DNA from: Allorhizobium paknamense
Lineage (GTDB): Bacteria; Pseudomonadota; Alphaproteobacteria; Rhizobiales; Rhizobiaceae
Direction: 5' to 3'
Length of the DNA stretch: 64,000 nt
Assembly: GCF_030815125.1 (NCBI RefSeq)
Contig: NZ_JAUSWH010000009.1
Location: 144,980 to 208,979, forward strand
The notes under the pieces were generated by a model that saw only the letters and a list, made by a program, of their open reading frames with translations, did not search any database and was not told the DNA's origin. Position 1 is the stretch's first letter, and the number at the start of each line of letters is the position of its first letter. Below are positions 63,973 to 64,000 of this stretch, in pieces. The position numbers were made by a program, and so were the translations under genes.

Positions 63973-64000
63973 GTGCAGGAAATGCCGATCATTTTCAAAC
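63973..64000 (+). CDS. Possible 5' end of a gene cut by the window end
   Basis: AGGAGG at 63962-63968 lies five bases before GTG 63973, and ATG 63982 is in the same frame (product QEMPIIFK or MPIIFK). Only about nine codons are visible, so this is a start-site prediction, not a gene call. It is divergent from the glycosyltransferase gene. Confidence 0.35.

Overview
This 64 kb window is a piece of chromosome from an alphaproteobacterium of the order Rhizobiales, most likely the family Rhizobiaceae (Rhizobium/Agrobacterium group). The evidence is the gene content and order (hemC-hemD-mitofilin-like-hemY; ffh-chorismate mutase-rpsP-rimM-trmD-rplS; dapF-mtaB-ftsY-yciB; phaR/phaAB; acnA divergent from ccmABCDG; a CarD regulator; DUF2585 and DUF1223 proteins), the high GC content, and several families of short palindromic intergenic mosaic repeats of the kind known from rhizobia. 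No plasmid, phage, insertion sequence, rRNA, tRNA or CRISPR signal was seen. Almost all of it reads as vertically inherited housekeeping sequence.

Layout. 1-5.3 kb: heme biosynthesis (end of hemC, hemD), a mitofilin/Mic60-like membrane protein, a HemY-domain protein, a TerB-like protein and a glutamine amidotransferase, all on +. 5.3-17.3 kb: single genes, mostly on -, for an MFS exporter, pyrophosphatase, acetyltransferase, TypA/BipA GTPase, Tat-exported PhoD phosphatase, an M3 oligopeptidase and argininosuccinate synthase, with YggT and a Bcr/CflA-type exporter on +. 17.7-25.6 kb, on +: an SDR, an unusual orphan protein behind a strong ribosome-site hairpin, a LysE-type exporter, dapF, mtaB, ftsY, yciB and a DUF2585 protein. 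25.8-34.1 kb: a diguanylate cyclase and a TSUP permease on +, facing the translation/secretion block ffh...rplS and rlmN on -. 34.4-41.7 kb: amtB and glnK (nitrogen), a thioesterase, a flavin hydroxylase of the ubiquinone type, and the polyhydroxybutyrate genes phaR, phaA, phaB. 41.7-48.4 kb: two small envelope proteins, a Suv3-like RNA helicase, an S4 RNA-binding protein, ferredoxin fdxA, carD, and a 24-residue membrane microprotein. 49-56 kb: a DUF1223 protein and aconitase on -, then the cytochrome c maturation genes ccmABCD-ccmG on +. 56.2-62.9 kb, on +: a His/Cys-rich DUF2946-like protein, a FecBCD-type metal-chelate ABC transporter translationally coupled to copC and copD, then the binding protein and permease of an amino-acid ABC importer without its ATPase. 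62.8-63.9 kb: a glycosyltransferase-like protein on -.

The two most interesting candidates for new biology are (1) the DUF2946-like/FecBCD/CopCD cluster, which looks like a metal, possibly copper, acquisition operon, and (2) the orphan gene at 18706-19497, whose Shine-Dalgarno sequence lies in the right arm of an 18-position inverted repeat and whose protein has a His...Cys arrangement recalling permuted papain-like enzymes. At the DNA level, at least five palindromic repeat families (labelled here PAL-I to PAL-V) occupy the gaps. Their stems show compensatory changes between copies and their hairpin modules are swapped between elements. These family names are mine. They may belong to the described rhizobial intergenic mosaic elements (RIME), which could not be checked here.
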